Shown piece by piece: positions 24,401 to 32,139 of a stretch of DNA of 64,000 nucleotides. The stretch's first letter is position 1, and each line of letters starts with the position of its first letter. The position numbers and the translations under genes are program-made. This DNA is from Cladocopium goreaui. Lineage: Eukaryota > Sar > Dinophyceae > Suessiales > Symbiodiniaceae. The DNA is taken from the NCBI GenBank assembly GCA_947184155.2, contig CAMXCT020002068.1, forward strand, positions 189,605 to 253,604. Reading direction: 5' to 3'. Below the pieces are notes generated by a model that searched no databases, was not told where the DNA came from, and saw only the letters and a program-made list of their open reading frames with translations.

Positions 24401-24558
24401 ACAATAAGAACAAAAATAAATTCAATCAATAACACTTTCTTATTGTATAGTATGAACTTGTTTTTCACCAGTTGGTTTTGCCCGGCTGCTCAGCTGCAGC
24501 TCACCCTCAAAACCTCCGACCTGCTCCAGCTCATGCTCCAGGGCGCCCTCGCGTGAAC
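433..24558 (-). CDS. Putative multi-exon gene of unknown function (scattered mini-exons, coiled-coil-like)
   Basis: This is a tentative chain of GC-rich islands on the minus strand, each bounded by AG before it and GT or GC after it: 24558-24521 (GT), 21410-21371 (GC), 17834-17783 (GC), 16207-16131 (GC), 2580-2536 (GT) and 489-433 (GT). The 489-433 exon is 57 nt and encodes a charged heptad-like helix (DLDLRLRALRAEVEPLAPE). The 2580-2536 exon is 45 nt (PEEPLRRGDFAEPQE). The 24558 exon encodes SREGALEHELEQ. I do not recognise the protein. Whether all six belong to one gene is inference from shared strand and style; phases were not proven to join throughout, and further exons (for example near 22140-22190 and 19090-19130) may be missed. 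If they are one gene, the retrotransposon at 3394-13178 lies in its intron, in the same orientation. Confidence 0.35.
490..2535. other. AT-rich stretch without recognised gene (probable intron)
   Basis: I see no family motif, RNA gene or structured repeat here. Short open frames on both strands have no coding character. It lies between two putative mini-exons and is probably intronic. Confidence 0.4.
2929..3050. mobile_element. Decayed MITE-like element, family B relative
   Basis: The segment starts with CTGGGTAAAT and contains CATTCCAGTGACGTCCCAAT followed by GAGGTCATTATA, which parallels the ATTCCAGTGAGGTCG and GAGGTCGTTATAA words of the better preserved copies at 59275-59385 and about 17520-17630. 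The right end is degenerate. This is probably an old copy of the same small element. Confidence 0.35.
3394..3564 (-). repeat. 3' LTR of the copia-type element
   Basis: The 171 bp are base-for-base identical to 13008-13178. Read on the minus strand it begins TGTGAAAACC and ends near CTCCGCAT, so a TG...CA boundary exists if the last T is excluded. This is short for a copia LTR. The sequence just inside it (3565-3596) shows no purine-rich run on the coding strand. Confidence 0.95.
3597..12989 (-). CDS. Copia-type Gag-Pol polyprotein with methyltransferase-like domain
   Basis: The ORF has 3130 codons from ATG at 12989; the in-frame TAG at 13004-13002 lies in the primer site, so an upstream start is excluded apart from GTG at 12992. 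Seen in order (residues from the ATG): a low-complexity basic/acidic N-terminus; a Gag-like core near 310-510; a CCHC-type knuckle at 662-677 (C-x2-C-x4-H-x6-C); aspartic protease DTG at 1219-1221; a methyltransferase-like region about 1543-1750 with PCGP (1599-1602), GENP (1650-1653) and YPVPLCRAI (1741-1749); the GAG-pre-integrase zinc site (H1818, H1823, C1851, C1854); integrase acidic residues D1882, D1941, E1976; reverse transcriptase with FDVTTAFL (D2667) and LHVDDG (D2763, D2764); RNase H D2921, E2973, D3018, H3062, D3067. All catalytic residues expected for retrotransposition are present. It is about twice the length of usual copia polyproteins, mostly from the N-terminal part and the extra domain. 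The single frame means Gag/Pol ratio must be set in another way than frameshifting. Confidence 0.95.
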   Translation of the reverse strand: MLSKLQAPMASAAPRRPAGRRVATQQRAESLKEAAPQEGTLPSPMAAAPHPQEDFRRHGRGPGSTHSEPIGGRGKSIGKGQMHAQPIPGQGWFTDGRQWWPVDPAMMMASWSSTPYSSWSFLSQQTQVNPMESEKIGKSQYGTGTRTQTKTKTEPEAEKPSKKDKGKDKEKKDDTGRKGKKPKEEPPEEDPPDWGDGDDGEDPDGSDYTYEEESEEEELQEPDQEVEVTPRSAVNLTPRSAEGGGAGPRPEQARQRPGPKRRAAAHRVHQAAADPPNRRRRGGAPPDGSGPPSTAGSGAPSSRRSSTMNTDSVRDLLHQRDNRPDGRARANLGQVRLETFSGDRSQYRNWMKTIQAQKQLYQIQDNELAVLMFLSTTGEAREVLNQLEVADMQQEGGLQRLLRLLEEAYGSKADERFEERQSAFLNYRRSPGQSIAAYLATLKRLRTEYLREDTGTVISDRAFAQRMLTRAALTRKERYDCFFAAGGSYRSAPVEKVLRFRCAQIHLDEHPSSRRQEDRAGRAVQRQPQRKKVYKRSDRRGPYRPTRHTHVVDEQEDEGYDYEEAYNDTDDEDFEQEALMAEEDMPEEEDWSQEEFDDEELDDVDQAALQEAFAAGWKAKNKTAAARQSRGYKGDGKPSKGKGKGRRPDSRNPEERKKNSTCASCGQKGHWRGDSVCPNVRSGKDAPHRKENSTNYTTGRSNRGSASSAAGGAREPPQDVRERDDREPLQRKLHPSGLKSTGKAAPPEPPSPPRRGAIDKSPADTFVVPRAPREPPPPRRQPPEPDHPPPGRRRPVEAASPPRREPELEPKAENSPEKPKPKRRKHSAGEDRTRRSTGEERDKNRGRDRDRGRRRRRQEEEQAAAAGTEEPREAAANEEAFVSQPSSGVTARQCNWTLMVGSWDVIKDYNSEAEETVSSHSDTSDSEIDEYVKKYQLHDPPAMKKTTKEKLKVKLLTVLKSLAEDEEDAEVKKRLKRKEKRLQDKAAARATGSQASGSEAPKKSRAKKETPDPKLDEDMGLSTADLLQLLPHMSKEEKKILYRQLKREREDEAVKLFGKNAASSTPTMMKRPDRRRDGYSAASVPSGTVGRGLRKEDVQEPPDMEATMPVGVRKKRMDQFRKELYEAAKNRKGRVVPSEASDLPTAEQENCPHPFERLLWGANSNAQWASCRDCKLRKVLYYSAMHGAMAVDQTMPDILEEDNGAYHSNILAPGHVILDTGCRTAVAGRNWHNNLQELMRQKGMPFYKAYHEEVFRFGAGAPVLSTEAFIYAIQIYDHRSWVRIAVVDNTPEDGRVAECPGLVGPAELARWKVQIDFAKLQVAIHGKWQPTVLSPSRHPILNLLNVCNRPDPGQWEVGELKELRQRLAADPHSFALLQEALDELSSDAGSAGDEAPNYEAVHWTAQQLDSMAKWQQDTEAEAINLLDVIGTECFRVTTGGERDDSSTGSISERESETSHEDGLPMVLDSSAEESTSSEEELPDDVMMAGSAGDTEQLTKGQKRRLLSATKQVSEAVEVECDRRRKEKEVPRFRRLRTGLKIMEIFTWSCMLSRFAYGLGWEYLEPVTLPGWDLTDPRIQLEAHDYIDKVDPDFVMLAWPCGPWSLLQNLNSKTWTQREALQHKRETSRKLLKFSAQVSLKRQKRGRATLGENPLTSLAWKEDPIIDGFGDFPQGICDQCQYGLKHPENRMPLKKATRFVGQEEIVAELRKRCPGNHEHFPIEGSVRTKDGTISLSSWAGGYPVPLCRAIMTGVINYIHRPDGKQVYVLEDHVAEESYQDGMDAIREEEEQIAEELAEPEEDERRAVPREVQKAVEFAHRQLGHPSRDTLVRMLRISGATEEAIRHARRWRCEVCSQQQPPKHPMASTPTLRPYGFNRKIHIDIKFVFDSRGRKYPCLSAVDLGTTYHMAVLLKTRRSDYVAQKFLRHWVQVFGVPEHITHDQGGEFELSFIQLLEEMAVPSTVTGAHAGWQLSVGERHGSILGNMITAITTEHNSEGFSAMKLVISSAVAAKNMTVTKDGFTPNQRLYGAEIKFPSLTEDTAKPTFAEALDAESEYARAHRMRICARLALIRMDVQEKLRRAILRKPAHEGEGPFSPGTQIYFWTPRKADKRYKRGGLWRGPATILTRESKERYFASWRGRALLLAAPNIRLATKEELALREPAKEDADDLGELLRDPHREKTYKDQTRLKPPPRVVKRKAEPDTPERKRARMLLRGTKSIRQILQDRSNLMRQFRKRKAEKQIEDQPEPKRVSRPKRPKALEDGQAAPEVSPLPPPPDPLAGEEEEVMSEAYTPGTPINDNDGEPPHIDTDDEGLDEPSAVEAEPPTVRAPHEVPVPPMHDDEWEAEFLKKIPGEERRRLALDDVPFSLKRRHEGIDDAQADEAIKRLRANFCAQVAATTVFGSLQNEWVSRYEVDLLKQLTGLPVTAARIHRSPRKRFQRPPKMTSRSRLSILIGKNPEDTFIVNETEEEVRHNPRRRASFYWKGMTIFYKTHKEGETEPVYIQLPDGLYKADFKPHEAQEFESLWTEEIKDLLTSEALILKLKKCGKELDPTFFDEKEQAAFDISDKKEWSEWIKNGVVQRVTPEEAEKIPRANIFRAPLRMLRTNKQSNRLLPLVAKSRLIVPGHLDPQLGEFRTDSPTCPQATVRAAKAVASARNWGGTTFDVTTAFLSGKNLQRKVYIRAPREGLPSVEKWPPIQPGELLQILKSAYGLTESPRLWYLEALDRMKKTDLQELEICKSCFVASGQDGRSYAILCLHVDDGLLLGDLSDRRVQRLKEQINGMFTIKAWKELSADTPLQFLGVDVTQDARGICDDMSQYIKQIRIEPLQGSGELGPREVTLYRQLVMRLLWPAQQVLPHLLYQVSNLAQRVNKATYADYREAVKLHGQFLDEVEKGRARLLYPKLNEKDKLFYVSYFDASVGKEQDGKSQLGAVHFLTTEQARKGPAPASVIEFSTNKSGRVLRSSMSAESCSMSGCVDRHLYGRLVIDRLLFGNRPLDANWRTSMGLDGGVVTDAKSLYDHLSTTGQLPTERQTMLDLMVSRHHLESGAYELFWVPTHRQFADCLTKKMVCLLWQSFCQVPRISLRETPEEKALEDHRRKLRQGQRQRRKAKMKKGCAPAPAAPVN
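12995..13007 (-). other. Primer-binding site of the retrotransposon (initiator-Met-like tRNA)
   Basis: Directly inside the 5' LTR the minus strand reads TGGTAGCGGAGCG, which pairs with a tRNA 3' end CGCUCCGCUACCA. The implied acceptor stem starts A1 and ends U72, the hallmark pair of eukaryotic initiator tRNA-Met, the usual primer of copia elements. The tRNA itself is not in this window. Confidence 0.8.
13008..13178 (-). repeat. 5' LTR of the copia-type element
   Basis: It is identical over all 171 bases to 3394-3564. It must hold the promoter and polyadenylation signals if the element is active, but no TATA box or AATAAA word was recognised. The end next to the primer site reads CTCCGCAT then TGG, so the LTR ends immediately before the primer site or up to two bases earlier. 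Confidence 0.95.
13179..16130. other. Stretch without recognised gene; contains a 12-base G run
   Basis: It is AT-rich, probably intronic. A run of 12 G lies at 14109-14120, inside a GC-rich patch (about 14060-14180) that is open in several frames but matches nothing I know. No RNA gene or TIR element is recognised. Confidence 0.4.
16299..16720 (+). repeat. Dispersed repeat, copy 1 (relative of 63479-64000)
   Basis: It begins with the small palindrome GGAAGTTTAGAAGTCAAACTTCC-like segment (arms GGAAGTTT and AAACTTCC), continues through a GAGAA-rich tract and then GTGTTTTTCCAATGA, GAGGGTCGAAAAGTAGGC and GCACGCC...GTGGCGCGAA words, all in the same order as at the right end of the window. Two internal units carry the GCACGCC..TTGTGGCGCG motif. 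No coding capacity is supported. It may be a non-autonomous element or a satellite-bearing repeat. Confidence 0.7.
16741..16782. repeat. (AG)n followed by (GATA)n microsatellite
   Basis: About 10 AG units followed by about 5 GATA units, immediately after the dispersed repeat and before the TAC-rich tract. Confidence 0.9.
16788..17272. repeat. TACAC/ACTAC-rich low-complexity tract
   Basis: Nearly 500 bases of imperfect CTACA, ACTAC, CACTA and CAACTA words with alternating 5-6 bp periodicity. Open frames on the plus strand through it code for Thr/Tyr/Leu repeats and are artefacts of the repeat. Confidence 0.9.
17520..17630. mobile_element. MITE-like element, family B, copy 1
   Basis: It shares with 59275-59385 the run of words TTCACTAACCT, GATGATT, CCTTA, AACCATGATTCCAGTGAGGTCG, AGTGAGGTCG and TTATAATTTACCC. 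The left inverted end (ATAAGTTATA) is more degenerate than in the other copy. It has no coding capacity. Confidence 0.6.
17835..21370. other. Stretch without recognised gene (probable intron)
   Basis: AT-rich DNA with short GC-richer patches, for example 19085-19135 and 20290-20350, each open on the minus strand for 13-15 codons after an AG. They could be missed mini-exons but the evidence is too thin to call. 20210-20275 holds words of MITE-like family A. Confidence 0.35.
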
Positions 24559-25986
24559 CTGACAGAAAGGACCAAACACTGGGGGATGCGTGGACAATCC
24601 CATGGAAAGGGAATAAACATCTGGGGATGACCATGGACACAATAACAATGGCTATGAATGGCTAATGGCTATGTTTTGATAAATTGATAGTGGCTATGGT
24701 TGTGATAAAACAATAATCGCGACTAATGTTTTCTCACCATAACGAAAGTCTGTCAATCAATAGTGACTTTGGTTTTGAGTTTTGATAAGCAGTTCTTGTG
24801 GTTATGATTACATTCTGTTGACTGGGGTTAATTGGATTTACAAGTGATGGTAACTATATAGATATGTCAGTCGCAATCCTCACTCCCACAAAACCCAGCA
24901 AGTATCATGCATCAATAAGATTGGGGGTGCGATAGTTTTCTTCACAGTCACGTCAAGGTATGTTGTAGATTGTAATTAGGAATTGGACATAACTGAGGTA
25001 GATCAAGGAGGAGTTGATGATTGCGAAGTGCAAATGTGTCGCCCGTAGAGTCGGACCAGCGAAGGTCCATCGAGGAAGGCTCAAGGTAAAAGCTCCATGT
25101 ATTTTTGATATACTGACTGATGTAGTAGAGAATGGTGTCAACCGTGACCATGGGGACTTTCCTTACCAACAAATAAATGAGTTGCACCCCCACCGGACTG
25201 TTCACCTATAAACGTGGAATATTCCATTGCCGTGTTTGATTACCAGAGCTTAACTTAAGGAAAACTAATATAGATATCAAAAACCTATGGTTTCCCCGAG
25301 AAACGGTTATAAATTTACCATATTTATGTTAATAAACTGGAAGGTAGACCAAACCACTGTCTAAACTATCATTTATACAATGATGGATATTATTGTAGAT
25401 GGTTACATAATTTCTTTTGACACGGGGGATTTGCCCAACATTGAGGCCATTACATTAAACAATGGTAATCGACCATGAAATGTCGCCCTTCCCACAGCGC
25501 TGGGGTCCAAGCTGGCCCCTTTCAACTCCATGGCAAGCCTCAGGCGTCACGTGGCAGCCCTGGGGAAGTTCTGACCTATACTGCCTCAGGCCTCAGGCGT
25601 CACATGACTCAAAACGCCTAATTATATCTATATAATCATATATAATATTGTATAATTAATTATAGAAGCTCATAAGTTTCTCACTCCGAACACAAAGATT
25701 TGTGAACTTGCTTTTGATGATTCACGTCTCTAAACCCACACCTATCCAAAATCTTTCCAGGCAAGTGCCATCTCTGGGCGTTTCCGCTCAACTGTACAAT
25801 GCTGAACCCACCATGAGAGGCTCCATGATCTTGAGAGCTTTGCACAATTTCACATGCCCCTCTGCAACATGGAAGCCTCAAGGTGTTTGAAATGCTCAGC
25901 ACAAAAATATGATCTGCAACAGATCCAGGTCTCAAAATGCCAAAAAATTGGCCCATCCAGTGGCAGCCATGGCAGCCAGTCAGGCC
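21411..25986. other. Mostly non-coding stretch; AT repeat at 22030-22105
   Basis: A TATATA/ATAATA tract occupies about 22030-22105. A GC-richer patch at 22140-22240 could hold a minus-strand mini-exon (open GLSPGKLYRGAVAWRPED after an AG). The putative exon 24521-24558 belongs to the tentative left gene. At 25550 and 25602 a CCTCAGGCGTCAC word is repeated. Otherwise nothing recognised. Confidence 0.35.
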
Positions 25987-28900
25987 TCACATGCACTTGC
26001 GGTGGACAATGGTGGGGCCCGCCTCATCGTATTCCGCCTTGGAGATCCACATCTGCTGAAAGGTGCTGAGGGATCCCAGGATGGAGCCACCGATCCAGAC
26101 GCTGTACTTCCGCTCCGGTGGAGTGATCACCTCCCAACGGAGTCCATTTGGAGTCCATTTAATGAAAGATATGAAAGGGGGTCAACCGTATGAAGGATTC
26201 CTAGCATTCCACAATTCGGATTTACCCAAGTGATAATCCAACCTTCCAATGGGAAATCTTTGAAATCCCCAATTTCAAGTCATTCATAGATGGTTTAGCG
26301 ACAGGCATACCGCTCAGTGTCATGTTGGACTATCAGTGGGGAAGCAGCAATATTCTGAGGGAGATCATCCAGAAACAATAAGGAAAGGAGGCCATTGTTT
26401 CAGGTATCAGCATGATTCAACATGCGTCAATCAGCAAGAGGGGAGTGAAAAGCTAACAAACATGGGGATATACCTTCCAGTAATCCAGTGTAGCAATGTA
26501 AAAGTTGATGGATGAAACCTGATTTACTTCTTTTTTTACTTGGACGATTCACATTAGGTTGGGTATCAGAGCTGACCCATATGATCATAACTACATACTA
26601 CATTGACATATTACTGTATTACCTTTTTTAAAAAAAAATATCATAAGCCGCCCTGAACCCCACCTTGATCCTCACCGTGGATGGTGCCAGCGCGCTGAGT
26701 TCCTTGGTCATGCGCTCACCGATGCCCGGGAGCATGGTGGAGCCACCCGAGAGCACCACGTTGCAGAAGAGATCACGGCGAATGTCCACGTCGCACTTCC
26801 TGAGATTTGTTTTTGCTGTGAAATTCCGAGGAAAAATCAACACATTGTATGTTTTTGTATGTTGTTTCAAATAAGTCAATTCATATATACATATATGTCA
26901 ATTGAACAATTCATATGTAATATAAACAGACTGGAATACAGTAATGTGTTGAGGATCCTTAACGGATCCATAGTCGAAAGATGTCGAACGAGTATTTATG
27001 TATTTGACAATATTTGGAATAAAGAGAACCAATAAGAAGCCACATAATTTACGAATCTCCAAGATATCTATAGATTCACCAGCAGAAGGTTTTTTTTCCC
27101 TTGCATAAGCAATAAAACATAATAAAACACATCTCTCAAGGCAAAACTAGGCTTCATGATAGACTGGTATGTGGTGTCGTGGATCCCCATCGCCTCCTTT
27201 CCCAGCAAGCTGGGTTGGAAGAGGACTTCAGGACAACGGAAGCGTTCGGTGTGCAACGAGATGATGTTTCCATCTGGGAGTTCGTAGGTCTTAGCACCAT
27301 CACCTGTGTGATGTGTTGACTGATGCCAGACCCAAGGATCGTAACACCAGCTACCAAAAGTGGGGTGTTGACTGATGTCGATCCAAAGATCTTTCGAGCA
27401 GTTTCGGGTGAAGGACTCTCACAATGGATTATTTGTATATATATATATATATCAGAGATTTTATAGAATGGATGAACCAATATTGTGATGATTAATTCAA
27501 AAACTCTAGCATAAAATTATGCATCAGATTCCCTTCTAAATGGATTAATTAAAACACATAAAACTGATGGATTACCCATCAAATGAACCAGGAGAACATC
27601 GGAAAACACCAGGGCGCTGCTGGTCATTGCAGTTTTCAACTCACTGTCGAAGTCGATGGCCACATAGCACAGCTTCTCCTTCTGTTCTGTTCTGAATCAC
27701 TTCCTTCACTTTTCTGGAAAAATACCTAGCATATCTATAATTAGAAACAAATTACACCACCACTTTGATGAGTTGCTGGCACTCAACATCAAAATACAAC
27801 ATGTCACAGAAATGATGAGAGAAAAGAAACAACATGAAACAACCCTGCAAATCCATCGGAAATCGTCCTTCACATCACGCACAATTTCTCGCTCTGCGCT
27901 TGTGGTGAAGGCATATCCACTTTCCATCATGATCAGCATCAAATACTCAGTGAGATCACGACCAGCCAAGTCCAGTCGTTGAACCGCATGAGGCAATGAA
28001 TATCCTTCCTGGTGGTTGAGTTCGTCCTAAAATTATGCAGGTCTATTGGGACCGTCCAGGAAGATCAGGAAGTGGGTGTAGAGGGTGTGGTATGCGCAAC
28101 GTAAAGGCTGAGTAGATACAGACTTGCAGTGGCCAAGAACATTAATGGTTTCCCTATCGCATTGTACCTATAAAGAAATATGCGGCTCCATGTGAGAAAG
28201 ACATCGCATTCAGGCATGAAAATAAACAAAACATAAGAAAATGTGAAATTCACCAACCAGCTTCATAGATGGGAACTGTGTGAGAAACTCCATCACCACT
28301 GTCCAGAACGATACCAGTGGTTCGCCCGGAGGAATATAGCGAGAGAACCGCTTGGATGGAAACGTACATGGCAGGCACATTGAATGTCTCAAACATGATT
28401 TGGGTCATGCGTTCACGGTTGGCCTTGGGGTTTAGAGGTGCCTCGGTCAACAGCACAGGGTGTTCCTCTGGCGAAACCCGCAGCTCATTGTAGAAGCAAT
28501 GCGACCAAATCTTTTCCATGTCCTGGCATCGATGGGAAAAGTCATGAAGCGACCAATGAATTATCCAGTTCACGGCAAAGAAAGAAATCTGGTTGCAAGC
28601 TCATGTGTTCAAGCTTCCAAGGTGGTGAAATCTCTAACTTCTCAATGCTTGTTGACCTACAAACATGATGTGAACTCATGTGGGTTTCAGAGATATCCAA
28701 AATCATCCAATGAATCATCCAAACATGAACCCACAAGAAAACTGAACTGAAATCTGAAATTTGAATTGTGTTGTCAGTTGTGAACCCGCCAAGTTAAGAA
28801 ATACACACACCCAGTGCCGTCCTGGCATCGGAATGTGCCTTTGGTTATGCCATTTTGTACATACTCATGAGATCTCATGAGTACAAATACCAGTTATTTA

Positions 28901-29848
28901 TTCATGAGATTGAAGATGTTTTTCTTTATCTATCATTCTACGCATCATCTCATGCAGGACCTGGCACGTGTGACCATGTTTTTCTTGCCCGAGCATCATC
29001 CCAGTTGGTGACGATGCCATGCTCAATGGGATACTTCAGAGTCAACACTCCACGTCGACCCTGAGCATCGTCTCCAATGTAGGTGTCCTTCGTATCCATG
29101 CCGATGATCACTGTGCGCATCCTTGGGGCCATGTGCATCAAACTGGCAAATTCGTTGGTAACCCAACATGGTTGGCTGGAAAATCCACAGTTGGAAGAGA
29201 AAAAACATTATGAATGTGAGGTTCTCTATTCCCAGGTAAGAAACTGGAGGGTATTCTTAAGCTTGATATGGAGGTGGGAATCCCATCATTATGGGATGTG
29301 TTAGTGTCTAATGTCTACCTTCCCAATTTGGCATGTAGAACCTTACTGAGCATGGGTTCCATCCCAATGCACCTGGGGCAGTACCCATAAGGCCCAAATC
29401 AACCTGCATTCCGATTTCCCTAAACTTCTGGATGCATTCCAATTGTTACTGTAGACCTCAACATTGTACCATTTAGCTACTAAAATTCCCAAGGAACCTC
29501 CTGCTCACCAAATTACCAATTGTTTTATCTCATTTGTTAAATACATCCAAGTTGAGCACCAATACATGCATATTCATACAAAATTAGATATCCAATGCAG
29601 TACATGTATAACATGATGATTATATACATATATAATTATAATATATACATATATAATACATACAGATATATGTATATACCATATAAAAATGTACACGATA
29701 TTTCTTCCTATCTTTTTAGTTATCCTCTCCTGCCCATCAGCTCCAGTCACTTGGGTCGTCCCACGATGGAGGGGAAGACCGTGCGTGGCGCATCGTCCCC
29801 GGCGAAGCCGGCCTTGCACATGCCGCTGCCGTTGTCCACCACCAGTGC
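25987..29848 (-). CDS. Actin, eight recognised coding exons
   Basis: This is conventional actin, the filament-forming ATPase of the cytoskeleton. Exons on the minus strand: 29848-29751 ([15 protein letters not shown]), 29121-28998 ([15 protein letters not shown]), 28522-28265 (DMEKIW to SHTVPIY), 28008-27868 ([13 protein letters not shown]), 27678-27618 ([13 protein letters not shown]), 27303-27156 ([20 protein letters not shown]), 26799-26664 ([20 protein letters not shown]) and 26130-25987 ([12 protein letters not shown] to HRKCM and TGA). Joined, these give 369 residues from the ALVVDNG start, exactly the canonical number, with the nucleotide-binding DNGSG and DSGDGV loops intact. Donors are GT, GA, GA, GA, GC, GA, GT in order; every acceptor is AG followed by G. 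The first six or so residues (usually acidic) must lie in an upstream exon that I could not place. Differences from typical actins, such as [14 protein letters not shown] in exon 2, suggest a divergent paralogue, but nothing is broken. Confidence 0.93.
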
Positions 29849-32130
29849 CTTGGATGAGTCCCACCATGCCTTGGAAACAGCTATGTATAGCAGTGCATAT
29901 ATCATATATCTTTATAGATACTATAAATATAGATATTGGATAGTAGACATTAGATCTTAGATATTAGATATCATTATAGATGTACTGGGTCCATATTCAC
30001 CCAAAAGCCATGATTGTTTTTGTTACTCTCTCTTCCTCTCAGGTATCCACTAAACACCTGAAGATTTTGGAAACATGGATCAAGCGTGTATGTATATATA
30101 TATACGTATATATGGTCCAGCGTTCCAATTTTTCCCAGCCATGGTCATGGGTCAGCCATAGTACTGTCCCCCTCCCCCCCCCGGTGGTGTGGTGGGGTGT
30201 GTGGTGCGGGGTGTGTGGTGGGGGGTGTGTGGTGCGGGGGCGGGGTAGTGTATGTAGGACAATATATATGGCATGGTGGGTATGGTGAGTATGGTATGCA
30301 ATTGTCTCATGTACGGTATGTTTGATATGTATGGTATGTTTGGCATGTATGGTTGGTATGGTATGTATACATGGTATGTTTGGAATGTATGGTATGTTTG
30401 GTATGTATGGCAGGTATGGTATGTATGGAATGTATGGTTGGTATTGTTGTGGTACCTGGGGACCCATACCATGGGGGGGGTAGGAACACGGAACACGAGA
30501 CCATATATATATATATGATAGCTAGCTGGTGTATACCTGATACATAGCTGGTTAGATCATCAAAGCTTGCAGGTATAGAAGTACATATCATAAATAAAGC
30601 GGAACTGCCCTTCAAGACCGTAAAATCCCGGGAGGCATCCCACTCAAAACATCGCATGACTTGACCAGCAGCGGGTATCGTGAAACTGGGCTGTACCAAA
30701 TTGGACAAACTCGTTGTGTCAAGAAACTGCGCAATATCATGCGATGTCATCTAATATCATATTAGATTGTTATGGACACATGTGGGAATACAATCTAATC
30801 TGGAGGTTCCCGCGATTCGTTCTCGAAGTCATGCCTGGGGTGTTCATAGGATCAAATCAGCTTTGGAGTTTCAAGTGTCCTTGGTAAAGGATACAGTAGC
30901 TGGCTGTTGCCTGATGAAACAAGGAAAACCAAGGCTTGTGATATGGCTGTGTCAAAACCCTGGTACCTTGGTGAACGTCCTCAAATCCTGAACACCAAAA
31001 CAGTAGTCTGGTAGTCTGGGTTTAATTGACTGGGTGGGATGTTCACCTGGGAGATCCTGGGAGATTTTGGAATTTGGCTTTCACCCTTCCCCACAGGGAA
31101 GCTGCTGCAATCTCGTCGGACATGCTTCTGTAGACTCGGGTAGACTCGGGTAGACAAAGGACAATCTCGGTCCGACACTGGATGAACCAAAAATGCTGAG
31201 GCTTTGCCTTGAGAATGCGCTGTTTGTTCAATCGCACAGCCCTTTGTGAACCTCAAAAAGGCGACTGGGATGATCCCAACAGTTTCCAACAGTTTGCTTG
31301 TCTGGGTTGGACGGTTGCACCCACCCACTAAGAAATATTGTAAAATTACGTGGCTTGGAGTAGGCCCCAGCTGTTAAGTCTGCAATCCACCATCAAATGG
31401 CATATGTTTGGGTGCCCTTCACAGAATGCTTTACCAAGCTGAAGCTGGCTATACATATCCCGTTTGATTCACTCTGAAATCTAATGTGGAATCAACAGAA
31501 TCTGCCAATTTTCAGTGTGGAAAAATATGCGCCATGATAAATAGTGTAGCGGTTGTCCGGATTTCCACCCAAGACCACCTTTGTTAGATGTGTACGCAGA
31601 ATAACCCAGCAAACATTTTTGCACAGCGTAGTCTGGATGGGTCCTGCAACATTCCTACATTGAATCATATTGAATCATACCAGAACTGATTCCTATTGAA
31701 AAGATTTGAAAAGAACAAAACTGTTCGACTTCCGGCAGTAAATGCAGAAGCAGGATCAACCGTGATTCATTGCCGTTTCATCTCTCCATCATTATTGTTG
31801 ACATTTTGGCTGATGAATTCAACAAGGACAACTATCCAAACATGACCGGGGTTACAACTTCTATCTCAATAGTTACGTACACATTGCACATAAGCTGGGT
31901 CATAACCAACTTATGGTTTTGTTTTAACATATGGTACCCCAACAGTTGATGGCTGATCATCATAATTTCCCCCTGAACTTCACCGCTCATTTTGGAGTAT
32001 CTTCCATTTTCGGAAAAAAAAACCATAGATATCAGATATATCTACAGATATATTCAGATATAATTATCATCAATGATGATTGTTAATATTCCAATATTCC
32101 ATGTTTGCTATATGGGAATTGGGGCTCCAC
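29849..32130. other. Upstream region of actin; simple repeats, no recognised gene
   Basis: It should contain the missing first actin exon and promoter, neither of which is identifiable. It includes a C-run and GTGTGGTG-rich tract (about 30170-30250) and a TATGGTATGT-type repeat (about 30280-30450), with TA repeats around both. A minus-strand open frame of 115 codons near 31000-31330 lacks any family signature and is not called. Confidence 0.4.
30170..30450. repeat. GGTGTGTGG-rich and TATGGTATGT-type tandem repeats
   Basis: Two adjoining low-complexity tracts: a C-run followed by GGTGTGTGGTG words, then about 170 bp of imperfect TATGGTATGTTTGG and GTATGTATGG units. Long open frames across them encode Tyr/Met/Val/Trp or His/Thr/Ile/Pro repeats and are artefacts. 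Confidence 0.85.
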
Positions 32131-32139
32131 CCTATGGTA

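Noticed and set aside
25487-25575. Possible plus-strand terminal exon (open to a TGA near 25573)
   Set aside because: It would be the only plus-strand gene, has no family signature and contains a duplicated CCTCAGGCGTCAC word.
30151-30159. ATGGCTGAC on the minus strand as first actin exon (Met-Ala-Asp)
   Set aside because: A stop follows two codons later, and no GT, GC or GA donor gives the phase needed to join the exon at 29848.
30039-30750. Minus-strand frames of 100-147 codons rich in His, Thr, Ile, Pro, Tyr
   Set aside because: They translate the TATGGTATGT-type repeat and vanish outside it.
30981-31328. Minus-strand frame of 115 codons upstream of actin
   Set aside because: No recognisable motif, mixed composition and a local GACTCGGGTA duplication; not distinguishable from chance.
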